NCBI GenBank assembly: GCA_903837785.1
Contig: CAILVY010000285.1
Span: forward strand, 1 to 64,000
Source: Candidatus Hydrogenedentota bacterium
GTDB lineage: Bacteria; Hydrogenedentota; Hydrogenedentia; Hydrogenedentales; CAILVY01
DNA: 64,000 bases
Direction: 5' to 3'
Part shown: one piece after another, positions 37,264-45,749 of the stretch
How the letters are laid out: each line of letters begins with the position of its first letter
Position numbering within the stretch: the first letter of the stretch is position 1
Translations under genes and position numbers: made by a program
Notes under the pieces: model-generated
Seen by the model: the letters and a program-made list of their open reading frames with translations, nothing else
What the model was told of the DNA's origin: nothing
Database searches by the model: none

Positions 37264-38244
37264 ATGTCGAAAGTCATCGTGAAGGGCGATCCCTTGCCCA
37301 ACATGCCGTGGGAAAACCGGCCGCGCGGCTCCAAGAGCGTCGTGTGGCGCTATTCGCGCAATCCCGTGATCCCGCGGGACATCATCCCCTGCTCGAACAG
37401 CGTCTTCAACAGCGCGGTCGTGCCGTTCAAGGGCGCGTTTGCGGGCGTGTTCCGCTGCGACGATCAGCGGCGCTGCATGCGCCTGCACGCGGGCCGCAGC
37501 AAGGACGGCCTTCGCTGGCAGATCGACCCGGAGCCCATCGCGTTTCAATGTGATATTCCCGAGATCGCGGCCTTCGAATACGGCTACGATCCGCGGGTCT
37601 GCTGGATCGAGGACCGCTACTACGTGACGTGGTGCAACGGGTATCACGGGCCGACGATCGGCATCGCGTGGACGACGGACTTCAAAACCTTCCATCAGAT
37701 GGAAAACGCATATCTCCCCTTCAACCGGAACGGCGTCTTGTTCCCCCGCAAGATCAACGGCAAGTACGTCATGCTGAACCGGCCGAGCGACAACGGGCAT
37801 ACGCCGTTTGGCGACATCTACTGCAGCGAAAGCCCGGACCTGATCCACTGGGGCTGCCACCGCCATGTCATGGGCACGAAGCACCCGTGGGAATCGACGA
37901 AGATCGGGGCCGGCCCGATTCCCATCGAGACCTCGGAAGGCTGGCTGCTCTTTTATCATGGCGTGCTCACGTCGTGTAACGGGTTCGTGTACAGCTTCGG
38001 CGCGGCCCTGCTCGATCTCGAGGAGCCCTGGAAGGTGCGTCATCGCGCCGCGCCGTATCTGCTCTCGCCGCAACGCGACTACGAATGCGTGGGCGACACG
38101 CCGAACGTCGCCTTTCCCTGTGCGGCGCTGTGCGACGCGAAAACGGGCCGCCTCGCGATTTACTACGGCGGCGCGGACACAGTGACCTGCCTTGCGTTTA
38201 CCCAGGTGGATGAAGTGGTTCAATTCATAAAGGAAAATGCATGA
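37264..38244 (+). CDS. GH130 beta-mannoside phosphorylase-like enzyme
   Basis: A 326-residue cytoplasmic five-bladed beta-propeller of family GH130, which breaks beta-mannosides with phosphate to give mannose 1-phosphate. RNPVIPRD near the N-terminus, [30 protein letters not shown], the Asp-containing [16 protein letters not shown] and [20 protein letters not shown] with the phosphate-site basic residues are all typical. The length matches the mannooligosaccharide phosphorylase subgroup. The following iron-sulfur flavoprotein gene overlaps by 4 bp (ATGA at 38241). Two GH2 beta-mannosidase-like genes lie about 8 and 13 kb away, so a beta-mannan route is plausible. Confidence 0.88.
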   Translation: MSKVIVKGDPLPNMPWENRPRGSKSVVWRYSRNPVIPRDIIPCSNSVFNSAVVPFKGAFAGVFRCDDQRRCMRLHAGRSKDGLRWQIDPEPIAFQCDIPEIAAFEYGYDPRVCWIEDRYYVTWCNGYHGPTIGIAWTTDFKTFHQMENAYLPFNRNGVLFPRKINGKYVMLNRPSDNGHTPFGDIYCSESPDLIHWGCHRHVMGTKHPWESTKIGAGPIPIETSEGWLLFYHGVLTSCNGFVYSFGAALLDLEEPWKVRHRAAPYLLSPQRDYECVGDTPNVAFPCAALCDAKTGRLAIYYGGADTVTCLAFTQVDEVVQFIKENA

Positions 38245-38810
38245 AGATTCTCAGCGTACTGGGGAGTCCCCGCAAGCAAGGCAATACGGCGACCGCGCTG
38301 GGATGGGTGGAGGATGAACTGCGGCGCGAAGGGCACCAGGTGGCCCGCGTCGATCTCTGCGACAGCCGGCTTGGGCCGTGTGTCGAGTGTTTTCACTGCC
38401 AGCAGGTGACGGACAAACCCGGCTGTGCGCAGAAGGACGACGGCAACGCCCTCTTCGGGCGCATGATCCAGTCCGATGTGATCCTGTTGGCGACGCCGAT
38501 GTTCTTCTGGGCCTACTCCGCGCAGTTGAAGATCCTGATCGACCGCAGCATCTGCCTCTGCAAAGGCATCGACGCGGGTGATCCGCAGTGCCTGATCCAG
38601 GGCAAGCGCATCGCGCTGCTGGCCACGGCGGCCGGCCCGAAGAAGGGGAACATGGACCTGATCGAGAAGACCTTCGGGCGCTATGCCGAGTATCTCCGGA
38701 TGTACAACGCCGGCACCTGCCTGCTCTCGCGCTGTGTGGCCCCGGATCAATTTCCGCGCGCCGCACAGAGCGAAGCCCGCACCTTCGCCCAGGGGATCCT
38801 CTCCGCATAG
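38241..38810 (+). CDS. Iron-sulfur flavoprotein (NADPH-dependent FMN reductase family)
   Basis: A 189-residue flavodoxin-fold protein. The N-terminal FMN loop [11 protein letters not shown] and the strand [20 protein letters not shown] are characteristic. Cysteines in GPCVECFHC and then KPGC form the compact CX2CX2CX8C cluster site of Isf-type iron-sulfur flavoproteins, which transfer electrons in anaerobes. It is translationally coupled to the GH130 gene through an ATGA overlap. A direct role in mannoside phosphorolysis is not expected, so the coupling is puzzling. A ~100-bp gap follows before the next operon. Confidence 0.85.
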   Translation: MKILSVLGSPRKQGNTATALGWVEDELRREGHQVARVDLCDSRLGPCVECFHCQQVTDKPGCAQKDDGNALFGRMIQSDVILLATPMFFWAYSAQLKILIDRSICLCKGIDAGDPQCLIQGKRIALLATAAGPKKGNMDLIEKTFGRYAEYLRMYNAGTCLLSRCVAPDQFPRAAQSEARTFAQGILSA

Positions 38811-38846
38811 CCCGCGGGAAAACGATGTGCCGTCGCCGCGTTTCAG

Positions 38847-38875
38847 TGGAAAGCGGAAGCGGCGGCCCGTATACT
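38847..38875 (+). promoter_or_regulatory. Candidate promoter of the Tat-oxidoreductase/ABC operon
   Basis: TGGAAA (38847-38852) and TATACT (38870-38875) are 17 bp apart; transcription would start near 38882, 33 nt before the ATG at 38915. The -35 box is a weak match. Confidence 0.4.
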
Positions 38876-38914
38876 GGGTGAAAGCTTCATGATCAACCCC
38901 GGGAGGAGAGTCCA

Positions 38915-40324
38915 ATGTCCCATCACGATATGGATCGGCGCGGTTTTCTGGCGAATATGGGCCGGGGCGCGGCTTTGGCGGGCTTCGGCGCCGTGCTCGC
39001 GCAGCAGGCGCGGGCGCAGGAGAAACGGGCGGTCGCGAAGGCCGATCCCCACGCTCCGAAGACGGGCAGGCTGCTAAAGGACGAGGACGTCATCGGCCTG
39101 GGCATCATCGGCGTGGGGGGGATGGGCGGCAGCCACCTCGGCGAATTGCTGGAGATGGAGAAGAAGGGGGTGAAGGCCCAGGTGCGCGCCATCAGCGACG
39201 TGTACGAGCGGCGCAAGAAAGGGGCGGTGCAGCGGGTGAAGGACGCGGCCGGCCGGGACATCGAGGCCTACACGGACTACAAGAAGCTGCTCGAACGGGA
39301 CGACATCGATGCGGTCATCATCGCGACGCCGGATCACTGGCATGCCCCCGCGAGCATCGACGCATTGGCGGCGGGCAAAGACGTGTATTGCCAGAAACCC
39401 GTGACATTGACGACCGAGGAGTCTCTCGCGGTGCGGGACAAGGTCTTCGAGACGGGCCGGGTCTTCCAGTGCGGCGCGCAGCGGAGTTCCGAAGATTTCT
39501 TCTGGAAGGCGCGGGACTTCATCAAGAAGGGCGGGATCGGCAAGGTGCTGTGGGCGCAGGGGGATTACAGCCGGAACAGCAGCGGCGGCCCGAACGACCG
39601 GGGGGGCGAATGGAACTGGCATATCGACGACGATGCCTCGGAGGATCCAAAGGCCGGCGAGGCCTACATCGACTGGCAGCAGTGGCTGGGCCCCGCGCCG
39701 AAGCGGCCGTTCTCGAAACCGCGCTTCTTCCAGTTCCGGAAGTACTGGGATTACTCGGGCGGCATCGCCACGGACCTGTTGTATCACCTGCTGGCGCCGC
39801 TGACGATTGCGCTCGACGCGCACGCGCCGGAACGGGCCACGGGCAGCGGGGGCATCTACGTGCAGAAGGATGACCGCGAGGTGCCGGATACGTTCATGAT
39901 GAACCTCGATTATCCGGACGATTTCACGATTGTGATGACCTCGTCGATGGCCAATCAACAGGCGCTGCCCCTGGTCATTCGCGGGCATTTCGGGACGATT
40001 TACCCGACCGAGGACAAGGGCCTTCGGGCGGTGGCGGAACCGCAATTCAAGGAGTGGTTCAAGCAGGAGCACGGCGCGGAGGAAATCACGATTGCCGCCG
40101 AAGCGCGCCCGGACCACATGACGAACTGGCTGGAATGCATCAAGACCCGGAACCTGCCGACGCTGGACGCCGAGACGGCCTATCGCGCGATGGCGGGGAT
40201 CAAGATGGGTGTCGAGGCCTACCGGCAGGACAAGGTCATTTTCTGGGATGGCGAAAAGGAGCAGTACGTGGAGAGTCATCCGCGTCCCAACCGTGATTCG
40301 AAATACCCCGTGGAGAAGGCGTAG
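38915..40324 (+). CDS. Tat-exported Gfo/Idh/MocA family oxidoreductase
   Basis: A 469-residue protein with a strong ribosome site (GGGAGGAGAG). The N-terminus MSHHDMDRRGFLANMGRG is a twin-arginine signal, with an Ala-rich h-region ending QQARAQEK, so it should be exported folded with its cofactor bound. The Rossmann loop GLGIIGVGGMGGSH, the catalytic CQKPVTL (equivalent to EKP) and the substrate-domain segments RKYWDYSGGIATDLLYHLLAP and EWNWHIDDD are typical of the secreted subfamily common in planctomycete-like bacteria. The function is probably sugar oxidation or isomerisation in the periplasm. It is the first gene before a CUT2-type binding protein and permease. Confidence 0.9.
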   Translation: MSHHDMDRRGFLANMGRGAALAGFGAVLAQQARAQEKRAVAKADPHAPKTGRLLKDEDVIGLGIIGVGGMGGSHLGELLEMEKKGVKAQVRAISDVYERRKKGAVQRVKDAAGRDIEAYTDYKKLLERDDIDAVIIATPDHWHAPASIDALAAGKDVYCQKPVTLTTEESLAVRDKVFETGRVFQCGAQRSSEDFFWKARDFIKKGGIGKVLWAQGDYSRNSSGGPNDRGGEWNWHIDDDASEDPKAGEAYIDWQQWLGPAPKRPFSKPRFFQFRKYWDYSGGIATDLLYHLLAPLTIALDAHAPERATGSGGIYVQKDDREVPDTFMMNLDYPDDFTIVMTSSMANQQALPLVIRGHFGTIYPTEDKGLRAVAEPQFKEWFKQEHGAEEITIAAEARPDHMTNWLECIKTRNLPTLDAETAYRAMAGIKMGVEAYRQDKVIFWDGEKEQYVESHPRPNRDSKYPVEKA

Positions 40325-40378
40325 TATCGTTTCCCGGCCGCGGGATCTGAACAGGAAGAACCCTGGGGAGAACATTTC

Positions 40379-41380
40379 ATGCGAAATGCAGTCATTGCTT
40401 TGTTGATGGGAGCCTTGTGTCTGGGATGCGGTCCCGCGCAGCCCCCCTCGCCGCAGGGCGGCGGGCAAGCACAGGAGCAAGCGGCCCCGGCTCCTGCGCC
40501 GGCCGGACCGCGTGTGGCGTTTGTAGTGAACAACGCGTCGGACTTCTGGAAGATTGCGGAGGCGGGCACGAAGAAGGCGGCGGAAGAGCTGGGCGTGGAA
40601 GTCCTGTTCCGGATTCCGTCGGCGGGCACGGCCGAGCAGCAATTGCAGATTGTGCAGGACCTCGTGACGCTGGGCGTCTCCGGGATTGCCATCAGCCCGA
40701 AAGACCCGGCCAATCAGACGGACATGCTGAACGATGCGGCCGCGAAAGTGAACCTGATTACGCAGGACAGTGATGCGCCGAAAAGCAACCGCCTCTGTTA
40801 CATCGGCACGGACAATGTTGCGGCGGGGCGCGAGGCGGGCAAGTTGATCAAAGAGGCCGTGCCGGCCGGGGCCAAGATCATGCTGTTCGTGGGCACGCTG
40901 GACGCCCAGAACGCGCAAGACCGCAAGAAGGGCATCGAGCAGGAATTGATGGGCACGGGGATCATCATCGAAGGTGTGCGGACGGACGAGACGGACCGCG
41001 CCAAGGCCGTGGCCAACGCGGAAGACACGATCCTCAGCAAGCCGGATGTGTCGTGCCTGGTCGGGTTGTGGAGCTACAACGGGCCGGCGATCCTGAACGG
41101 CGTGAAGAGTTCCGGCAAGCTGGGGCAGGTGAAGATCATCTGTTTCGACGAAGAGGACGCGACGCTGCAGGGCGTGAAAGACGGGTATATCTTCGGGACG
41201 GTGGTGCAGCAGCCGTATGAATTCGGGTATCAGTCCGTGAAGATATTGTCGGAACTGGCGAAGGGCAACAAGGCAATGCTGCCCGAAAGCAAGCAGTTGT
41301 TCATTCCCACGCTGTCGATCAAGCAGGACAGCGTGGATGCATTCTGGGCGAAGCTGAAGAGTCAGACGGGGAAAGCATGA
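40379..41380 (+). CDS. Sugar ABC transporter substrate-binding lipoprotein (RbsB-like)
   Basis: A 333-residue periplasmic-binding protein of Peripla_BP_4 type. The signal peptide ends in lipobox LCLGC. A Gln/Pro/Ala-rich linker follows, then the binding domain beginning RVAFVVNNASDFWKIAEAGT. The ligand-facing motifs ISPKDPA, ITQDSD, GTDNVAAGREAGKL and CFDEED match ribose/galactofuranose/rhamnose binders. It captures a monosaccharide and delivers it to the permease, whose start overlaps by 4 bp (ATGA at 41377). The usual ATPase gene between binding protein and permease is missing. Confidence 0.9.
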   Translation: MRNAVIALLMGALCLGCGPAQPPSPQGGGQAQEQAAPAPAPAGPRVAFVVNNASDFWKIAEAGTKKAAEELGVEVLFRIPSAGTAEQQLQIVQDLVTLGVSGIAISPKDPANQTDMLNDAAAKVNLITQDSDAPKSNRLCYIGTDNVAAGREAGKLIKEAVPAGAKIMLFVGTLDAQNAQDRKKGIEQELMGTGIIIEGVRTDETDRAKAVANAEDTILSKPDVSCLVGLWSYNGPAILNGVKSSGKLGQVKIICFDEEDATLQGVKDGYIFGTVVQQPYEFGYQSVKILSELAKGNKAMLPESKQLFIPTLSIKQDSVDAFWAKLKSQTGKA

Positions 41381-42408
41381 GAAAGGCGCTTGGGCTCATA
41401 GGATTGCTGATTGTCCTGAGCGTGCTGACCTACGCGTGGGAGATGTCCCAGACGGGCTCCAGCCGCTTCCTGTCGCTGGCCAACCTGAAAAACCTCCTGC
41501 CGTGGATCGGCCTGTACGGGATTCTGGCCTTGGGGCAGGCCCTGGTCATTATCACGGGCGGGATTGACCTCTCGGTGGGCAGCGTGGTGGGCATGGTGGG
41601 CATTCTCACGGCGGTCTTCCTCGACAATCACCCCGCGGTGCCCGCAGTGGTGGCGGGCATGCTCTTTCTCCTGCTGACGGCGGGCATCGGCGCAGGCCAC
41701 GGCCTGCTCATTACGAAGGCCAATATGCAGCCCTTCGTCGTAACGCTGTGCGGGCTCTTCTTTTACAGGGGGGTCGCCCGGTACATCGCGGAGGACAAGT
41801 CGCAGACGTTTGGCGACGCCTTCGGGCGCCTGCACTGGTTTGGCGACGGGAACGTGCTGGATTTGATCCCCGGGTGGCAGCCCGCGCCGGGACAGCCCCT
41901 CAGCACGGGCATGGGAATCGCCAGCGCGCTGGCCGCGCCGTTTCTCGTGATGCTGGCGGTCGCGGTGGTGGTGGGGGCGTTCCTGCATTTCTCGCCCTGG
42001 GGCCGGCACTTGTTCGCCCTGGGCGCGAACGAGGAGGCGGCCCGCTTCAGCGGGGTGCGGACCGTGCGCCTCAAGATCCTGGCCTATGCGCTGTGCAGTT
42101 TGCTGGCAGGGTTGGCGGGGTTTCTGTTCGCCCTGAAGATTCGATCGCTGGGCCCCTCGAATTTCGGCGAGTTTTACGAGCTGTACGCGATTGCGGGCGC
42201 CGTCCTGGGTGGATGCAGCCTGCGCGGGGGCATGGGCAATGTGCTGGGGGTGGTGCTGGGGGTGGCCTTGATCATGGTGCTGCGCAATCTGGTGAACCTG
42301 CTGCAGATTTCGAGTCAGCTTGAATATGTGGTCATTGGCGGCACGATCCTGACGGGGGTGTTTCTGGACGAATTGTTCACGCGGCGCCAGGCGGCCCGGA
42401 CGGCCTGA
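41377..42408 (+). CDS. Sugar ABC transporter permease (RbsC-like, CUT2 family)
   Basis: A 343-residue inner-membrane protein with about ten helices. The conserved segments ALGQALVIITGGIDLSVGS, HGLLITKANMQPFVVTLCG, FALGANEEAARFSGV and GAVLGGCSLRGGMGN define CUT2 permeases such as RbsC. The EAARFSG segment contacts the ATPase subunit. It is coupled to the binding protein by a 4-bp overlap. No RbsA-type double ATPase is present in the window, so the energising subunit must be encoded elsewhere. Confidence 0.92.
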   Translation: MRKALGLIGLLIVLSVLTYAWEMSQTGSSRFLSLANLKNLLPWIGLYGILALGQALVIITGGIDLSVGSVVGMVGILTAVFLDNHPAVPAVVAGMLFLLLTAGIGAGHGLLITKANMQPFVVTLCGLFFYRGVARYIAEDKSQTFGDAFGRLHWFGDGNVLDLIPGWQPAPGQPLSTGMGIASALAAPFLVMLAVAVVVGAFLHFSPWGRHLFALGANEEAARFSGVRTVRLKILAYALCSLLAGLAGFLFALKIRSLGPSNFGEFYELYAIAGAVLGGCSLRGGMGNVLGVVLGVALIMVLRNLVNLLQISSQLEYVVIGGTILTGVFLDELFTRRQAARTA

Positions 42409-42440
42409 CGCCGGGTGGTCTGCACGGGAGGCAAGTCTCG

Positions 42441-44693
42441 ATGCGGTATGAGTACTCGGGTTTCCTGAAGAACATTCTGGGCGAGCCGGACCCGGGCCTC
42501 GGCGACACGCTCGAGCAGGTCCAGTTCACGGCCGACGACCTGATGCAGTGGAGCACGCAGGACGAGGAGACGGAGAAGGAGTGGCTGCACACGCCGGTCT
42601 GGGTGGAGCGCACGCCGGAGGGGATGCTGCTGCAGGGCCAGTTCGAGGACGTGCGGCGCATCGACAACATCGACAAGAACGACCCGAGCTTCTGGGTGCC
42701 GTTGAGTTCGATGCAGTGGCAGGACGAGCGCTTCCCGGTGGACGTCCTGAAGTACCCGATTCTCGAGGTGACTTACCGCTGCCGGACGCCGATGGCTCGG
42801 CCGGCCTGGCTCTGGCACTACCCCGGCGGGTCGCATTTTGACGGGCTGCAGCCCACGCGCGAGTGGCGGACAGTCGCCCGGCGGATTCCCCACTTCGGTT
42901 TTCCCAAGATGGTGAACCGGCTGACGTTTCGCTTGTATTCCGTGTCCCGAAGCCGGGAGGCGGTCGAGATTCAGTCGGTGCGCTTTCGGGCGGCGAGCCC
43001 GGCGGAGCAGGAGGCGTGCGACGCGCAGTATGCCGCGCTGTCGAGCGAAGCGCCTCCCCCCTACTATCCCATTCTGGACAGTTTCATGCCTGCGGGCGTG
43101 CACATGAAAGCCGGCTCGGCGAAGCGTCTGGCGGAGATCATGGACATCTCGTTCCATGATTACTGGCGGCTGGTGCTCGAGGACATTTCGCGCCATTATC
43201 ACAACTGCGTGGTGCTCGAGGAGATGAGCCTGCTCTCCAATGCGGAGTGGCGGGACCTGCTGTCGCTGGCCGAGTCTTTCGGCATCCGCTTTGTCGCCAT
43301 GCACGATTGGCCGCTGGACGAATTTGATCAGAAGGGCCAGGAGTGGGTCGACGCGTATGTCCGGCCGTATGCCGATTCACAGGCGATCCTGGCGTGGGTG
43401 GTGAAGGATGAGCCGCCGGAGCACATGTACTCCGCGCTCTTGAAGTCACGGAAGGCGGTGGAAGCCGCGGATCCGAATCATCCGGTGGCGGTGATGCTTC
43501 GGGAACCCAACAGCTATCCGCTGCTGGCGCCGTATTTCGCGGCCTCGGGCATGGCGCATTTCCGTTCGCATTCGGCGAGCAGCCTCGGGGCGCTGATCCG
43601 CTATCACCGCCATCTCAGCCGCGGGCAGCAGTTCTGGGTGCAGGCGCCGGCGTTCATATATGCGACGGACACGCCGGAATGGAACACGTGTCCGGAGATG
43701 CGGCTCATGCTGAACCAGGCCTACGCCAGCGGGGCGCGGGGCTGGTTCACCTTCGCCTATCACAACGACCCGATTTGGAGCGGCGGCGACTGCCAGCGAT
43801 CGTTGACGGGGCCGTTCCTGACTTTCAGCGACCTCTGGTCCGAGCTTGGCGCGCGAATGGGGCGCTTCTCCGCGATCGCGCCGCTCTTGTTGAGTGCGAC
43901 GCCGAACCACACGCCGGATATCGGCGTGCGCATCACCTGGCGCGAGCACCCGAAGGCCCAGCATGCGCGGGACGTGGACTCGATAGACTGGCACTGGATG
44001 CACGGGCCGGATTTCTCCCTGCTGTACGTGGTGAGCAATGACTTCTCGGAAGTGACGCCAGTGAACGTCGAGTTTGCCGAACCGCTGCCGAAGGGCGTTG
44101 CCCTCTATGACATCACGGATTTCACGCGGAGCCGCGTGTGGGCGCCCATGGAGGCCAAGCGGCATTTCGAGATGTTCCCCGGGCAGGGGGAGATCATCAT
44201 GGTTGCGCCGATCGAGGTGTGCGAGCGGTGGCGCGACATCATCGGCTGGCGCATGCTCGACGGCGATCGGCAGCAGTTGAACATCGACCTCCTGCTGGCG
44301 CGCCCGTACAACGTCAAGATCGGCGACATCGAACGGCGGATGATGCAGGTGGGCTCGAGCACGCCCCTGGATGATCTGACGGAGATGCTCGAAGCCCGGG
44401 ACCGGCTGCTGAACATCATCTATTCGGCGCCCGAACTGACCGAGCCGCGCAGCCGCATTATCCAGGTGAGTGCGGCCATCTGCGGTTGCGACGGCACCCT
44501 GTGCCGCCTGTTGGGCATGGGCAAAGCGGACCTGGCGCATGAAATGGGGTTGAAAGTGCTGCCGCTCGCGCGGGAACTGACGAACCTCCGGCTCCTCCTG
44601 CGATCGGGCAAGGGGGCCGAGATTAACAAGGAGTGCGCCGATCTGGCGGAACGTTCGATCAAGTTGTTGTCGGAGATTCGCCTGCTGGCGTGA
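42441..44693 (+). CDS. Large TIM-barrel-like protein of unknown function, glycoside hydrolase-like
   Basis: A 750-residue protein without a signal peptide. It is not recognised as a named family. A beta-rich N-terminal part (about 1-200) is followed by a barrel-like region with ILAWVVKDEPPEHMYSAL (the Asp-Glu-Pro motif seen in several glycosidase-like families) and then ASGARGWFTFAYHNDPIWSG, typical of glycosidase barrels. The last ~130 residues are helical (LTEMLEARDRLLNIIYSAP). It sits 32 bp after the CUT2 permease and 46 bp before a MoxR ATPase, and probably shares their transcript, which suggests that it works on the imported sugar in the cytoplasm. Confidence 0.65.
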   Translation: MRYEYSGFLKNILGEPDPGLGDTLEQVQFTADDLMQWSTQDEETEKEWLHTPVWVERTPEGMLLQGQFEDVRRIDNIDKNDPSFWVPLSSMQWQDERFPVDVLKYPILEVTYRCRTPMARPAWLWHYPGGSHFDGLQPTREWRTVARRIPHFGFPKMVNRLTFRLYSVSRSREAVEIQSVRFRAASPAEQEACDAQYAALSSEAPPPYYPILDSFMPAGVHMKAGSAKRLAEIMDISFHDYWRLVLEDISRHYHNCVVLEEMSLLSNAEWRDLLSLAESFGIRFVAMHDWPLDEFDQKGQEWVDAYVRPYADSQAILAWVVKDEPPEHMYSALLKSRKAVEAADPNHPVAVMLREPNSYPLLAPYFAASGMAHFRSHSASSLGALIRYHRHLSRGQQFWVQAPAFIYATDTPEWNTCPEMRLMLNQAYASGARGWFTFAYHNDPIWSGGDCQRSLTGPFLTFSDLWSELGARMGRFSAIAPLLLSATPNHTPDIGVRITWREHPKAQHARDVDSIDWHWMHGPDFSLLYVVSNDFSEVTPVNVEFAEPLPKGVALYDITDFTRSRVWAPMEAKRHFEMFPGQGEIIMVAPIEVCERWRDIIGWRMLDGDRQQLNIDLLLARPYNVKIGDIERRMMQVGSSTPLDDLTEMLEARDRLLNIIYSAPELTEPRSRIIQVSAAICGCDGTLCRLLGMGKADLAHEMGLKVLPLARELTNLRLLLRSGKGAEINKECADLAERSIKLLSEIRLLA

Positions 44694-44739
44694 GCCGCCC
44701 CGCAAGGCATGAACGCAACCCGAACCCTGAAGAGACACT

Positions 44740-45573
44740 ATGGACACGTGGAAGTTCGAAGGCACGGACAAGTACTACCTGGACCCGGAACTGAAGTCGA
44801 TCGTCAACATCGCGCTGGCCATGGAGAAGCCGCTGCTGCTTACGGGCGAAGCGGGCACGGGCAAGACGCAGTTGGCGCTGGAAGTGGCGCGGGCGCTCGG
44901 CATGCCTGTCGAGATTATGCGCTGCAAGTCGACGATCAAGGGCGAAGAGGCCTGTTACACGCAGGATACGGTCCTGCGCCTCAATGACGCGCGCTTCGGC
45001 CCGGCGGATACCGGGCGCCGCGTGGACGACTTCTTTGACTACATCATCTGGGGGCCGATCGGGCGGGCGTTCCGGGCCGAGCAGAAGGTGGTCCTGCTGC
45101 TGGACGAAATCGACAAGACGGAGTCCGACGTTCAGGACAACCTGCTCGACATACTCGAAGAGTGCCAGTTCACGATCCGCGAGGTGAATCAGACGATACA
45201 GGCCAGGGTCCGCCCGGCGATCTTCATCACGTCGAACGCGAAGCGCGAATTATCCGACCCGTTTCTTCGGCGCTGCTATTGCCATCACATCGCGTTCCCG
45301 TCGCCGGACGACATGCGCCGGATAGTCGACCTGCACTATCCGAACACGAGCCCGAGGCTCCTCGAGGCCGCCATCATGATCTTCTACGAACTGCGCGAAC
45401 GGGGTTTCGAGAAGCCGCCCGCCACGAGCGAACTGCTCAACTGGATCGGCGCGCTCGAACGCACCGGACAGACGCCCGATCCCAAGATGCCGCCGCTTAC
45501 GGGCATTCTGCTGAAGCGCGCCGGCGACATCCTGCGCTTCCGCAGCGGGCCCGGGCGCCGGAAGCCGTTCTGA
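44740..45573 (+). CDS. MoxR-type AAA+ ATPase
   Basis: A 277-residue AAA+ protein. Walker A LLLTGEAGTGKTQLALEVAR, Walker B VVLLLDEIDKTESD, sensor 1 FITSNAKRE and the Arg-finger segment DPFLRRC are all present. MoxR proteins are chaperone-like ATPases that help fold or insert cofactors in partner proteins carrying VWA domains. No VWA gene lies next to it, which is unusual. It is the last gene of the set that starts with the Tat-oxidoreductase. The C-terminus SGPGRRKPF is short and basic. Confidence 0.85.
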   Translation: MDTWKFEGTDKYYLDPELKSIVNIALAMEKPLLLTGEAGTGKTQLALEVARALGMPVEIMRCKSTIKGEEACYTQDTVLRLNDARFGPADTGRRVDDFFDYIIWGPIGRAFRAEQKVVLLLDEIDKTESDVQDNLLDILEECQFTIREVNQTIQARVRPAIFITSNAKRELSDPFLRRCYCHHIAFPSPDDMRRIVDLHYPNTSPRLLEAAIMIFYELRERGFEKPPATSELLNWIGALERTGQTPDPKMPPLTGILLKRAGDILRFRSGPGRRKPF

Positions 45574-45630
45574 ACCGGGGTATCCGGCGCTTGCCGCCCC
45601 GTTCCGCCAGCGGTGCGGCCGCCATGTTGC

Positions 45631-45650
45631 GCCCCGGGAGGCCCCGGGAG
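45631..45650 (+). repeat. Tandem 10-bp repeat after the MoxR gene
   Basis: GCCCCGGGAG occurs twice in tandem (45631-45640 and 45641-45650), 58 bp after the stop of the MoxR gene. The two CCCGGG cores can pair and may form a weak terminator hairpin. Confidence 0.45.
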
Positions 45651-45749
45651 TAGATTCCGGGACACGGCATTTTCGTGAAACCGGCGCGGAAGCTTCACGG
45701 GTCGTACTCCATGCTTTGCACGAGGCCGCAGAACGATGAGGAGTTGCCG

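Noticed and set aside
34020-37334. A 1,104-codon open frame on the minus strand opposite the DUF2723 and pilT genes
   Set aside because: Its product is an Arg/His-rich sequence with no recognisable domain, and both plus-strand genes are clear. Long antisense frames are common in GC-rich DNA.
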